Shown: piece by piece, positions 55,669-64,000 of the stretch
Position numbering within the stretch: position 1 is the stretch's first letter
Layout of the letters: every line of letters starts with the position of its first letter
From: Halorussus limi
Lineage (GTDB): Archaea; Halobacteriota; Halobacteria; Halobacteriales; Haladaptataceae
Length of the DNA: 64,000 nt
NCBI RefSeq assembly: GCF_023238205.1
Contig: NZ_CP096659.1
Location: forward strand, 1,727,626 to 1,791,625
Direction of reading: 5' to 3'
Made by a program: the position numbers and the translations under genes
The notes under the pieces: generated by a model
The model's input: the letters and a program-made list of their open reading frames with translations, nothing else
Database searches by the model: none
Told to the model about the DNA's origin: nothing

Positions 55669-58625
55669 TGGTAATGATTTCGCGCAAGTTCGATGACGCG
55701 GTTGGTTAGCTCCCGGCGCTCATCACCCGAGATGTCGATCTCAGACCGATACAATTCCCCTGTCACTTCCTTCCGCATCTGATTCTGCAGGTGCGTCCGC
55801 TCCTTCCATTCAACCTTCGTCACAAACCCCTCAACGGTTCCAACCAAATCAGCGGTGAGCGAAATGAGATCTTCCTCGCCAGCATCGTGCTCATCCAGTA
55901 CGTCTTCAATGGCATGATAGAACGAGAGATCGGTTTCGTCACGGAGCCCTTTGTTCCGCGCCTGCTTGTCGCGGGAACGGATCTCGTCCATCAGTGCCCG
56001 AAGCTCCTCGATAGTCTCGCGCTCGTTGTATCGCCCTTCTCGGTACTTCTCGATGAGCTCTTCGAGTCGGTCCCTGAGAGAGCCGTACTGCACCGGGTCT
56101 TCGTCGAACCGGACGTTAATCTCGTGTTTGATCGCATTCTGCATCTCACTCGCACGAGCTTCGTCGCTTTCTAAGGCTTCAAGTTTCGCGTCAAACTCGA
56201 CCTCCTCCATAATCGAGACGGGTTCGTCGTTCAGAACCTCGATACCTCGTGACGTAATGTGGTCCTGAATCAACTCGCGGACCTTTGCTCCCGCCCCTTC
56301 GAGGTTCATTGTCTCATCGCGGTAGCGTTCCTTCGCTTTCCCGTAGATCGTGCTGAGCCGCTCAAGGTCCTCCCGGTAGGGGTTCGCCATGGGATCCGGA
56401 AGAACGACGTCCATCAGTTGGGAGAACCGCTTGAACGCGTTCTTGAACTCAATCCGGCGGTCGTCTGGCTCGAGCGACTGCACGCACTGCTCGACGTCGT
56501 CGAGATCGTCGAAGAACGAGACCGCCTTACTGTGGGCCGCCTCAAGATCGGGCTGTTTGTCCTCGACCGGCACCATCGCTCGCTCAACGTCTTTGGAGCT
56601 GAACATCGCGAGCGCCTCTTTCAACTCGTCCGAGACGCCGTAGTAGTCGATGATGAGACCATGGGTCTTCTCCTCGAACGGTCGGTTCACTCGAGCGATT
56701 GCCTGCAGTAGGCTGTGCTCTCGCAGCGGCTTGTCGAGGTACATCACTTGGGCCACCGGTGCGTCGAACCCGGTCAGGAGCATGTCGCAGACGATGAGCA
56801 GGTCGACCTCGCCGTTCGGGTCGACGAATGACTCCTTGTACTGGCTTTTTTCGGAATCGCTTGGCGTCCACTTCTTGATGTGCTCAGGGTCGTTGTGTCC
56901 CTCGGAGACGATGACCCGCGACTCTGGGCCGTTCAAGCTGTCGAGGGTCTCTTTGTACCGGATTGCGGCCTCCTTGCTTGTGGTGACGACCATCCCCTTG
57001 AACGGCGGCGGCACCTCGTTCTCGAAGTGTTCGATGATATCCAATGCGACTCGGTCTATGCGAGGCTGGGCCTCGGCGAGGTCCTGCGTGCGAGCGTATC
57101 GCTTCTGGATCTCCGCCTTTTCTTCGTCCGTCTTGTCCGAGAAGATGCGATCGAACAGGCGATCGAGCGTCTCACCTTCGAGATGGATATCTGCAAGACG
57201 ACCCTGATACAGGATCTCGACCGTCGCGCCGTCCTCCAGTGATTGATCGATCGTGTACGTGTCGATGTAGTTTCCGAACGTCCGGCGCGTGTTGCGCTCG
57301 TCCTTCTCTATGGGGGTACCGGTGAACCCAACGTAGAACGCGTTCGGAAGCGCGGTCCGCATATTGTTCGCGAGCTCCTTGTCCTGCGTCCGGTGAGCCT
57401 CGTCGGCCATCACGTAGATATTCTCGTTGTGAGAGAGCACCGGAAAGTCCTCCTCGTCGTCAGTGGTCTGGAACTTGTGGATCAGCGTCGTGATCGTCTC
57501 GCCGGCATCGTACGAGAGTCGGTCACGGAGGTCTTCGATGCTCTCAGCTTTCTTCGGATTCGGGAAGCCACAGCGTTCGAACGTCGCGTGAATCTGGTCG
57601 TTGAGCGCCCGGCGATCCGTAACCAGCAGAAGTGTCGGATCATCTTCGTTCCGGCGCAGCTTCAGCGCGAGAAAGAGCATCGTGAGTGACTTACCAGAGC
57701 CCTGGGTGTGCCAGACAACACCGCCCTGTGCCTCGCGCCGTCCGCGCTTGTCGATCCGTTCAAGCGCCTTTCGGACCGCCCGATACTGCTGGTAGCGGGC
57801 GACCATCTTGATTGCGCCGCTCTGTCGGTTCTCGAACACCGTGAAGTGACGTAACTGGTCGAGCAAGCGCGAGGGCTCGAACAGCGCGTACAACATCCGG
57901 TACTGGTCCGGGAGGTAGCCGTCGAGGTCGAACAGCTCGATCAGTTCGTCGTCTTCCAGCGGGTAGGCGTCCCGCCAAGGCTTGTACTGGTCCTTCGGGG
58001 TTCCGTACGTGCCCATAACCGCGCCCTCCATCCAGATAGCGACTGAGAACTGATTGTACCGGAATAGCTCTTCGGCACCCTCCGCCTCACCGTCGCGTTC
58101 GTTCTGGTAGCGGGTGAGCTGGTCGAGTGCCTCCGAGCGTGGCTCCGGGATCTGTGGGCTCTTACACTCGACGACGCCGAGTGGGATGCCGTTGACGAAC
58201 AGCACGATGTCGGGCTTGACGACCTCCACCGGCCCCTCAACACGGAACTGGTTGAGCGCGAAGAAGTCGTTGTTCTCGGGGTTCTCATAGTCGACGTACT
58301 GGACCGTCTGGTGCTGCTTGCCGTGGCCGCGGTCCTGTTCGACGGAGATGTGGCGGACGAGCTTCTCGTGGATCTGCTCGTTCTCGTCCATCGTGCTCGT
58401 CCCGGCGACCTGCGTGATCTCGCGGACAGCCTTGTTCAGATTGTTCTCGTTGAGCCAGGGGTTCAGGCGCTTGATCGCATCTCGAAGGCGCGGTTCGAGT
58501 ACAGCCGAGGACTCCGTCTGGCGGGGATCGCTCCAAGTGGACTGCTGCTGGTCGATGATCTCCCAGCCGAGTTGCTGGAGCGCGTTGAGAGCTGGCCGTT
58601 CAGACTCGACGTACTCATTAGGCAT
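55665..58625 (-). CDS. hsdR: type I restriction enzyme, R (endonuclease/translocase) subunit
   Basis: A 986-residue subunit. The N-terminal nuclease core is VKPDIVLFVNGIPLGVVECK (D...ExK). The SF2 helicase follows with Walker A QGSGKSLTM, DEAHRTQ (motif II), GFTGTPI and IARVNRPFEE. The C-terminal ~300 residues are helical for contacting the methyltransferase. It translocates and cuts unmodified DNA but works only in complex with HsdM and HsdS. No disabling mutation is seen in it. Confidence 0.95.
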   Translation of the reverse strand: MPNEYVESERPALNALQQLGWEIIDQQQSTWSDPRQTESSAVLEPRLRDAIKRLNPWLNENNLNKAVREITQVAGTSTMDENEQIHEKLVRHISVEQDRGHGKQHQTVQYVDYENPENNDFFALNQFRVEGPVEVVKPDIVLFVNGIPLGVVECKSPQIPEPRSEALDQLTRYQNERDGEAEGAEELFRYNQFSVAIWMEGAVMGTYGTPKDQYKPWRDAYPLEDDELIELFDLDGYLPDQYRMLYALFEPSRLLDQLRHFTVFENRQSGAIKMVARYQQYRAVRKALERIDKRGRREAQGGVVWHTQGSGKSLTMLFLALKLRRNEDDPTLLLVTDRRALNDQIHATFERCGFPNPKKAESIEDLRDRLSYDAGETITTLIHKFQTTDDEEDFPVLSHNENIYVMADEAHRTQDKELANNMRTALPNAFYVGFTGTPIEKDERNTRRTFGNYIDTYTIDQSLEDGATVEILYQGRLADIHLEGETLDRLFDRIFSDKTDEEKAEIQKRYARTQDLAEAQPRIDRVALDIIEHFENEVPPPFKGMVVTTSKEAAIRYKETLDSLNGPESRVIVSEGHNDPEHIKKWTPSDSEKSQYKESFVDPNGEVDLLIVCDMLLTGFDAPVAQVMYLDKPLREHSLLQAIARVNRPFEEKTHGLIIDYYGVSDELKEALAMFSSKDVERAMVPVEDKQPDLEAAHSKAVSFFDDLDDVEQCVQSLEPDDRRIEFKNAFKRFSQLMDVVLPDPMANPYREDLERLSTIYGKAKERYRDETMNLEGAGAKVRELIQDHITSRGIEVLNDEPVSIMEEVEFDAKLEALESDEARASEMQNAIKHEINVRFDEDPVQYGSLRDRLEELIEKYREGRYNERETIEELRALMDEIRSRDKQARNKGLRDETDLSFYHAIEDVLDEHDAGEEDLISLTADLVGTVEGFVTKVEWKERTHLQNQMRKEVTGELYRSEIDISGDERRELTNRVIELARNHYQ

Positions 58626-58627
58626 GG

Positions 58628-59824
58628 TTAGTCGATGTTGACGCGGACTTTCCCAGTGAGGAGGTCCTGCATAAGGCCGTGTTTGAGCTCTTGGAGTCCC
58701 TCCTTGTGACGTGTTTCCTGTCGTATTTTTTCATCCACATTCGATAAGAGATTCCCTATTTGCGCTTGTGTCTCCATCGAAGGGACAGGAATACGAAGGG
58801 TAGTCAAGTCTGACGTGGATAAACCAGGAATCGACGTTCCTTGTGCCAGTATCGACAGTAATTCTTGTTTCGTCTGCATCCAGTAGTAGAGATAGTAGTC
58901 CTCAAGAGACCCGTCTGCTCTTAATGCCTTTAATTGACGGCTGATTGAAGCGCGCTTGTTTGCAAATGTCGTTTTCCCACATCCAGATCCTTTCACTGTT
59001 ACAAGAGTATCACCAGGCTCACAGAACTTGGGTGGGTCGTCTGTGAACTTAGTCACAGAAAATCCAAATTCATCAAAGTCATCAGGTCCAGTAAGATATG
59101 GGGTCTTTGTAGAATCATCTGAAACTTTGTCGGACTTTACGTGAACACCCGAAATTACTGAAACGTGATTGCTTAGGGACTTTTCTGGAACTTCTTCAAG
59201 AGAGATTCCTGATGTATTACGCGAAGACTCACCAGTCGTCTCCAGATCAAATATGTCCTGAATGAGTCCACGTTTCAACTCCTTTGTCTCCTTAATAATC
59301 TTGTCTGTCTGCTGGATTTGCTCGTCTACCGTCGATAGGATGTCGGCGATGCGACGCTGTTCCGGGAGTGGTGGAAAGCAAACCTTGGTTTTTGCTACTT
59401 GCGGTCTCGTCAATTGAGGAACACCAGTGCTTTCTGGCGGGAAATACACATTACCATTTATATAATATGCAAAGAATCGACCATCGAGATCTTCGGAAGG
59501 TGATAGAACAACCAACCGTACGGCGGCATTAAATTTGTTGTTCCTATAGACGGCATGACCCAAATCTCCACGTCCAGTGATTGTTACAGATCCTTCTGGG
59601 TATTGGAAATCGGAGCAATATCCATACAACCCACTATCTTCTGTCGAATTTGCATAAATAGGATATGGATGAGCCTCGTCTTTTGTTTCGGAGTATTGAC
59701 TATCTTCGATGTCCCCCCCAGCATATAGATCGAATATTTCTTCGAGGGGCTTAACCTCCCAGCTTTCTGGTATACTGGTCGTCTTCGGACCAATTTGAAC
59801 GTCTTTGTACTCGCCTTTACTCAT
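58628..59824 (-). CDS. hsdS: type I restriction-modification specificity subunit S
   Basis: A 398-residue subunit with two target-recognition domains (~1-150 and ~205-355). Each is followed by a conserved helix: PLPEQRRIADILSTVDEQIQ and METQAQIGNLLSNVDEKIRQ. It determines the bipartite recognition site. The gene is AT-richer than hsdM and hsdR, consistent with exchange of recognition domains. Its ATG overlaps the hsdM stop by four bases. Confidence 0.93.
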   Translation of the reverse strand: MSKGEYKDVQIGPKTTSIPESWEVKPLEEIFDLYAGGDIEDSQYSETKDEAHPYPIYANSTEDSGLYGYCSDFQYPEGSVTITGRGDLGHAVYRNNKFNAAVRLVVLSPSEDLDGRFFAYYINGNVYFPPESTGVPQLTRPQVAKTKVCFPPLPEQRRIADILSTVDEQIQQTDKIIKETKELKRGLIQDIFDLETTGESSRNTSGISLEEVPEKSLSNHVSVISGVHVKSDKVSDDSTKTPYLTGPDDFDEFGFSVTKFTDDPPKFCEPGDTLVTVKGSGCGKTTFANKRASISRQLKALRADGSLEDYYLYYWMQTKQELLSILAQGTSIPGLSTSDLTTLRIPVPSMETQAQIGNLLSNVDEKIRQETRHKEGLQELKHGLMQDLLTGKVRVNID

Positions 59825-61384
59825 CGGTACTCCAACTCCTTCATGTACTGCTCCAGTTCCTCGTCGGTTTTCTGACGCTCCTCGGCCAGTCGATCCAACT
59901 CCCGTAGCTTCTCACTCACGTCGATTGGCTCCTCGGGTTCGGTCGTATCGACGTATCGCGGCACGTTCAGGTTCCAGTCGTTCTCCTCAATTTCCTCAAG
60001 GTCGACAAGCCGACTATGGTGGTCCTCTTCACGTCCCGTCCGGAATGTCTCGGCGAGGTATTCAACGCCCTCGTCGGTCAGTTGATTCTGATTCGAAAGC
60101 TCCTTGAACACTTGCACGTCCGATTCCCTGAGTGTCTGGTCCTCGGCGTAGATGAACTGAACCTTGCCCTCGCGCTCCTCGGACTTGTCCTTGTTCAGAA
60201 TGAGGATACAGCCCGGCGATGAGGTGTTGTAGAACAGGTTCTCCGGTAGCGCGATCACGGCCTCAACGAGGTCGTCTTCCAGCACGGGCTTGCGGATCTT
60301 CTTCTCCGAACGCGAGCGGAACAGCACGCCGTTGTCCATCACGACGCCCGCCTTACCGGTCTCGTTCAGTGAGGCGATCATGAGCTGAATCCACGCCCAG
60401 TCGCCGCGATTCGACGGAGGGAGCCCGTACGGGAATCGATTGTACGGCTCGTTGTCCTCTACCCAATCTTTGTTCCACTCTTTCTGGTTCCACATCGGGT
60501 TCGCGATGACCCGATCGAACACCTCCAGTTCGTCGTGTTTCGTGACGCGCTTGGGCTCCGTGATGGTGTCGCCCTTCTCGATCTTGGCGTCGTAGAGTTC
60601 GTGGAGCAGGACGTTCATCTGACCGATGGCCCATGTGTTCAGATTCTTCTCCTGGCCGTACAGCGATATGTCCGTCATATCGCCGCCCGACTTACGGATG
60701 TGCTCGGCGGAGTAGATGAGCATCCCGCCGGAGCCACAACAGGGGTCGTAGACTCGGTGGCCCGGCTCCGGATTCACGCACTTAACAATGAGGCGGACGA
60801 CCTCGCGGGGCGTGTAGAACTCTCCGCCTTTCTTGCCAGCGTCGTCGGCGAACTCGCGAATGAGGTACTCGTAGGCTCGCCCGAAGATGTCGGGGTCTTT
60901 GAGGTCCTCGTTCCGATAGCGGTGCTTCGAGAAGTGTGAGACGAGATCGGAGAGCAGTGAGTCGGGCAACCGCTCTTTGTCGTTGAAATCGACCGTGGTG
61001 AGCACACGGTCGGCAATGGGGTCGTTTTCATCTTCGACCGCCGCGAGAGCCTTGTTTAGCGCCGCGCCGACGTCGGTCTCTTGGGCCTTGATGTTGCTCC
61101 CACCGGGCGCGTTCGGGTATCCAGAACTCCTCGTGGAGGTCTCGGTCGTCTCTGGCGGTCTCGACCGGGATTCCGAACTCCTCGGCGACCTCCTCAGTCT
61201 CCTCCTCGAATCGGTCGTTAGCCCGCTTGAGGAATAGCAACCCGAAAATGTAGTTCTTATAGTCGGCCGAATCGATGCTTCCACGGAGTTTGTCCGCGGC
61301 CGCCCACAGATGTTTTTCGAGAATATCGAGCGTGAGTAGATCAGGTTCCGTACCAGGTAACGTCGCCTGGTCGTTTTCAGCCAT
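59821..61384 (-). pseudogene. hsdM: type I modification methyltransferase M subunit with a one-base frameshift
   Basis: The gene starts at ATG 61384 (MAENDQATLPGTEPDLLTLD). The N-terminal frame continues to FWIPERARW, then the coding continues one frame over as SNIKAQETDVGAALNKAL. Removing one G from the GGG at 61099-61101 (minus-strand CGGTGGGAGC) restores RARW-SNIK and a full ~520-residue protein. The methyltransferase motifs are intact downstream: DPCCGSGGML (motif I), NPMW (motif IV). As read the protein is cut off after ~118 residues. It could be a real mutation, a phase-variable tract or a sequencing error. Confidence 0.88.
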
Positions 61385-61407
61385 AGCTCAAGCATTACCT
61401 CCGTCCC

Positions 61408-61416
61408 TAATAATAG
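61408..61416 (-). promoter_or_regulatory. TATA-like box of the hsd operon
   Basis: On the minus strand TATTATTAG lies 24-32 bases before the hsdM ATG (61384), so the M-S-R-peptidase operon likely starts here. Confidence 0.55.
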
Positions 61417-61687
61417 CAGCGTCACAATGATAGACATATAGGACCCACTCGACGATATTGTCAAATACCAACCAATACAGGGGATTTCGTTGCTCGCGAA
61501 CTGTACGGAGATGACGAGACGAACTCGAATCAAGACGAACCCATCTTCGGGAGTCGACCCACACTCGAGCCTTCTGATTGCTGGTATCTGAGCATGACCC
61601 AGAAAACAAGAAACATGCAACAACGCTCGAAGCAGACAGCACGTGACTGATTCATTCTGACGACTATTTGTAACTATACTATCGTTG
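61417..61687. other. divergent intergenic region
   Basis: Between hsdM and the nuclease-EVE gene. Apart from the two flanking promoter boxes I see no gene or repeat; a minus-strand frame here is cysteine/serine-rich and unlikely to be coding. Confidence 0.5.
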
Positions 61688-61697
61688 GTATTATACC
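61688..61697 (+). promoter_or_regulatory. TATA-like box of the nuclease-EVE gene
   Basis: GTATTATACC lies 22-31 bases before ATG 61719. Confidence 0.55.
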
Positions 61698-61718
61698 ACT
61701 CACTTGCGACGATAAAAT

Positions 61719-62804
61719 ATGCCAATTGAGTTCGGTCTTTGGCGGATGGACGAAGGTGACTTCCAACGTCTATCTGCAGGCAAATTGGACGACGAATCCC
61801 GCCTCGAAGAACTCCTCACAGAAGATCCGAACATGCTGGGACGCGATATCCTTATCATTGGCCAGCAGGTCCGGACAGCCAGCGGAAATCGACTTGACTT
61901 GCTCGGGATAGACGCTGAGGGTGACCTCCATCTCATTGAGCTCAAGCGAGATCGGACTCCCAGAGACGTCGTCGCTCAGGCCCTCGACTATGCGTCGTGG
62001 GTCCGGGGACTAACATACGACGACATCACCGAGATTTTTGAGGACTTCGACGATGAGCGTGAATTCGAAAAGGCGTTCAGCGAGAAGTTCAGCTCTACAC
62101 GACCAGAGGGTGAATCCGGTGTTCCGGAGGACATCAACCAGACTCACAGCCTCACGATTGTTGCTTCAGAGCTTGATGCCGCGACAGAGCGAATTGTGGA
62201 ATATCTCGCAGAGGAGTACAGCGTCCCAGTCAACGCTGTTCGCTTCAATTACTATGAAGACGATGGACGAGAGTATATCGGACGAACGTGGCTCATTGAT
62301 CCACAGGAGACGCCAGAACCACCGAGTAAGCGTGAAGCATGGAACGGTCGCGACTATTACGTCTCCTTCGGGCAAGGGAAAAACCGTTCGTGGAAAGATG
62401 CACGAAAATACGGATTTGTTTCTGGAGGCCAAGGAGAGTGGTATAGTCGAACTCTAGGTCAACTCTCACTAGGAGACCGAGTTTTCGTCCATATCCCTAC
62501 AGAAGGATACGTTGGTGTTGGGACGGTAACGCAAGAAAAGACGCCTGTTGCCAAGTTTGAGGTCGAAACTGAGGAAGGGACAAAGAGTATCCTTAATGCC
62601 GAGTTAGATGCGCCTGCGATGGACGAGAACGCGGAGGATGAAGCTCTCCGCGAGTATCTGGTCGGCGTTGAGTGGATGGATACCCGACCAATTCACGAAG
62701 CGTACTGGGAGACGGGGATGTACGCAAACCAGAACACCGTGACGAAGCTAAGAAATCAATTCACCCTCGAACGACTCAATCAGCACTTCGATGTCGAAGA
62801 GTAG
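61719..62804 (+). CDS. PD-(D/E)XK nuclease fused to an EVE/PUA-like domain
   Basis: A 361-residue protein. Residues ~20-110 form a NucS/DUF91-like nuclease with D60 in NRLDLLGID and E74-x-K76 in LHLIELKRD. After a linker, residues ~207-280 look like an EVE/YTH-PUA fold: WNGRDYYVSFGQGKNRSWKD, then GFVSGGQGEWYSRTL and DRVFVHIPTEGYVGVGTV. EVE-type domains read modified bases, so the fusion fits a type IV-like restriction enzyme against modified phage DNA. That role is inferred. Divergent from the hsd operon. Confidence 0.82.
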   Translation: MPIEFGLWRMDEGDFQRLSAGKLDDESRLEELLTEDPNMLGRDILIIGQQVRTASGNRLDLLGIDAEGDLHLIELKRDRTPRDVVAQALDYASWVRGLTYDDITEIFEDFDDEREFEKAFSEKFSSTRPEGESGVPEDINQTHSLTIVASELDAATERIVEYLAEEYSVPVNAVRFNYYEDDGREYIGRTWLIDPQETPEPPSKREAWNGRDYYVSFGQGKNRSWKDARKYGFVSGGQGEWYSRTLGQLSLGDRVFVHIPTEGYVGVGTVTQEKTPVAKFEVETEEGTKSILNAELDAPAMDENAEDEALREYLVGVEWMDTRPIHEAYWETGMYANQNTVTKLRNQFTLERLNQHFDVEE

Positions 62805-62992
62805 CTAGCACTTTGCGAAGGGGATCGCCTTAATTACTGAATTCTCTTATTGGGCCGTTCATCTCTTCTTGGAGAGTAGCAGAACCGCCTCTGTCTTCCT
62901 CAATAATCTCTTAGTGGGCGAAGTCCGCTAGGTTTTGCTCTCTTTTTGTTGTATGTAAACGAACATTCTACATCTCTCTTTTTCGCAATTTT

Positions 62993-63000
62993 GTTATACT
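62993..63000 (+). promoter_or_regulatory. TATA-like box of the membrane protein gene
   Basis: GTTATACT lies 26-33 bases before ATG 63026, predicting a leaderless message. Confidence 0.6.
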
Positions 63001-63025
63001 CTTTACTCCGTTAGATACACACGAA

Positions 63026-63868
63026 ATGGACGGTAACGAATCAGACTATGAGATTGCCGTCCAGGATAGTGATGCAACAGTCCCCGCTCTCCAAGAATTA
63101 ACTGAAGAAGCGGAGGAAACACTTACCTACCAAATCGATACAATCACTGATATCGATGATAAGGCTCTACGCATCTATCGGGCAAATATACTACTCTTGA
63201 GTGTGGTAATCGGAGCTCTCTCAATTGCAGTTAAAAACAGCATCCCCGATTTGAGTTATTTCGTTAGTCTCAACACTGGAAGCGGTATTCTACTGTTGCT
63301 AATTTCGATTGCCTCCGCTGGTGTGACATATACTTCGTCGGACCTCCTAATCGGCATACAAAAAAGCGCTATTGCCGACACATTACGTGAAGACTACAAT
63401 AAGAAGGACCTTCTACTTAGGTTGTCGAAAGGGTACGGAAAGTGGATTGACTCTAATGATGCTGTTATTGAGAAGAACGGAGAATTGATTACATACACAA
63501 TTTTACTTTCAGTAGACGCTCTCGCTTTCCTTTCCTCTGGAGTGTTCCTCGCTGCAGTCCATATGCAAGAACTTCATCTACTGTCGATTCGTCTAATATT
63601 AGTAGTTATATTACCACTCTCCTTATTAGCAATCAAATTATCCGTATTCCCTTCCACTAGTATAATTTGGTATACAGGAGGGATAGTACTCTTAACGGGT
63701 ATTGTACTAGGTGGAATACTCTACATTCAGCAACTTCAGTTGCTATTAATCCAATCGCTATCTATTGTATCACGGCACAGCAGATTCATCACTGATACTC
63801 TATTATGGATGCTGATCGCCATAGTGCTCGCAATGTCAAATTATTGGATATACAACATGGACTATTGA
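63026..63868 (+). CDS. multi-pass membrane protein of unknown function
   Basis: A 280-residue protein. A polar helical N-terminus (PALQELTEEAEETLTYQI) is followed by two membrane helices (LLLSVVIGALSIAV and GILLLLISIASAGVTY), a cytoplasmic helical loop (~105-150), and four more helices to the C-terminus. The front half (a charged helix, DDKALRIYRANILLLS, two helices, then a charged region) resembles SLATT/Pycsar-type membrane effectors, but I see no clear homology. It is strongly AT-rich, among the most foreign-looking genes here. Confidence 0.7.
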   Translation: MDGNESDYEIAVQDSDATVPALQELTEEAEETLTYQIDTITDIDDKALRIYRANILLLSVVIGALSIAVKNSIPDLSYFVSLNTGSGILLLLISIASAGVTYTSSDLLIGIQKSAIADTLREDYNKKDLLLRLSKGYGKWIDSNDAVIEKNGELITYTILLSVDALAFLSSGVFLAAVHMQELHLLSIRLILVVILPLSLLAIKLSVFPSTSIIWYTGGIVLLTGIVLGGILYIQQLQLLLIQSLSIVSRHSRFITDTLLWMLIAIVLAMSNYWIYNMDY

Positions 63869-63891
63869 GGACTAACTCAGCCTAATCCAAA

Positions 63892-63899
63892 GGTATAAC
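63892..63899 (+). promoter_or_regulatory. TATA-like box of the truncated last gene
   Basis: GGTATAAC lies 28-35 bases before ATG 63927. Confidence 0.45.
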
Positions 63900-63926
63900 A
63901 AGCAAGGTGCCATACGTGTAGGTAAG

Positions 63927-64000
63927 ATGGATAAGAACAAGTCGGCCTTCGAGGGTCAGCGTGTCTCTAAGGGGCCTCGTCGAGGAGAGAATACTCCGTC
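63927..64000 (+). CDS. start of a gene cut by the window end
   Basis: ATG 63927 opens a basic, hydrophilic frame (MDKNKSAFEGQRVSKGPRRG) that is still open at base 64000. A TATA-like box at the right distance supports it. The product cannot be identified from about 24 residues. Confidence 0.45.
   Translation, partial: MDKNKSAFEGQRVSKGPRRGENTP

Larger units (their letters stand above)
50153..64000. mobile_element. tRNA-Ala-anchored accessory/defence island (open to the right)
   Basis: From 50153 to the window end the DNA is visibly AT-richer and mosaic. It carries a four-gene operon with a histone-fold protein, a type I restriction-modification locus, a nuclease-EVE fusion, a winged-helix protein and a multi-pass membrane protein, with no housekeeping gene. 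The pattern fits an integrative element or defence island inserted at a tRNA. I see no integrase and no right-hand attachment site, so mobility is inferred. Confidence 0.7.

Noticed and set aside
61388..61642. Minus-strand frame upstream of hsdM as a separate small gene.
   Set aside because: Its residues (Ser/Cys/Arg/Val-rich) resemble noncoding sequence and it overlaps the two promoter regions.
50153..64000. Second copy of the tRNA-Ala 3' end as right attachment site.
   Set aside because: I looked for the T-arm/acceptor sequence across the island and did not find it; it may lie outside the window.

Overview
The window is chromosomal DNA of a halophilic archaeon (class Halobacteria). The evidence is high GC, very acidic proteins, leaderless genes with TATA-like boxes about 25-35 bases before the start codon, split RNA polymerase subunits (RpoB''/B', RpoA'/A''), EF-1alpha and EF-2, type II GAPDH, a halophilic [2Fe-2S] ferredoxin and many haloarchaea-specific zinc-ribbon proteins. 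I cannot name the genus from the sequence alone.

Layout. 1-5.1 kb: a disordered acidic protein, an ABC exporter, tRNA-Val with a 23-base copy of its own 3' end just downstream, and a Tat lipoprotein beta-propeller. 5.1-7.25 kb: a candidate replication origin, made of about 750 noncoding bases with at least six copies of a roughly 21-base repeat upstream of an orc1/cdc6 gene, and three 25-base-period repeats after it. 7.25-28 kb: ordinary core and housekeeping genes, namely a broken ABC permease, tRNA-Phe, a J-domain/ferredoxin fusion, CspA, aldo/keto reductase, rhomboid protease, ribosomal protein L10e, ATP-grasp enzyme, aminopeptidase, FetAB-like transporter, GAPDH, Hsp20, three consecutive methyltransferases, a HerA-like ATPase and two CrcB fluoride channels. 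27.9-28.7 kb: two nearly identical tRNA-Asp copies, 690 bases apart, flanking a PD-(D/E)XK nuclease gene.

29-49 kb is the transcription/translation supercluster rpoH-rpoB''-rpoB'-rpoA'-rpoA''-nusA-[two-gene insertion]-rps12-rps7-...-fusA-...-tef1a-rps10. The insertion between nusA and rps12 is a Tat-signal protein overlapping a PQQ dehydrogenase that has no signal of its own. The dehydrogenase carries the extra aspartate associated with lanthanide-dependent XoxF-type enzymes. Homoserine dehydrogenase with an ACT partner sits just before tef1a.

At tRNA-Ala (50.08 kb) the sequence changes abruptly to AT-rich accessory DNA that continues to the window end. It looks like a tRNA-anchored genomic island loaded with defence-type genes: a tightly overlapping four-gene operon (histone-fold protein, two unknown proteins, a zinc-finger protein with two C-terminal membrane helices), a winged-helix protein, a type I restriction system (hsdM with a one-base frameshift, hsdS, hsdR and a YgjP-like metallopeptidase), a PD-(D/E)XK nuclease fused to an EVE/PUA-like domain, and a multi-pass membrane protein. 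The four-gene operon (51.2-54.3 kb) is the best candidate for an undescribed system. No integrase and no second attachment site are visible, so the far end of the island lies outside the window.
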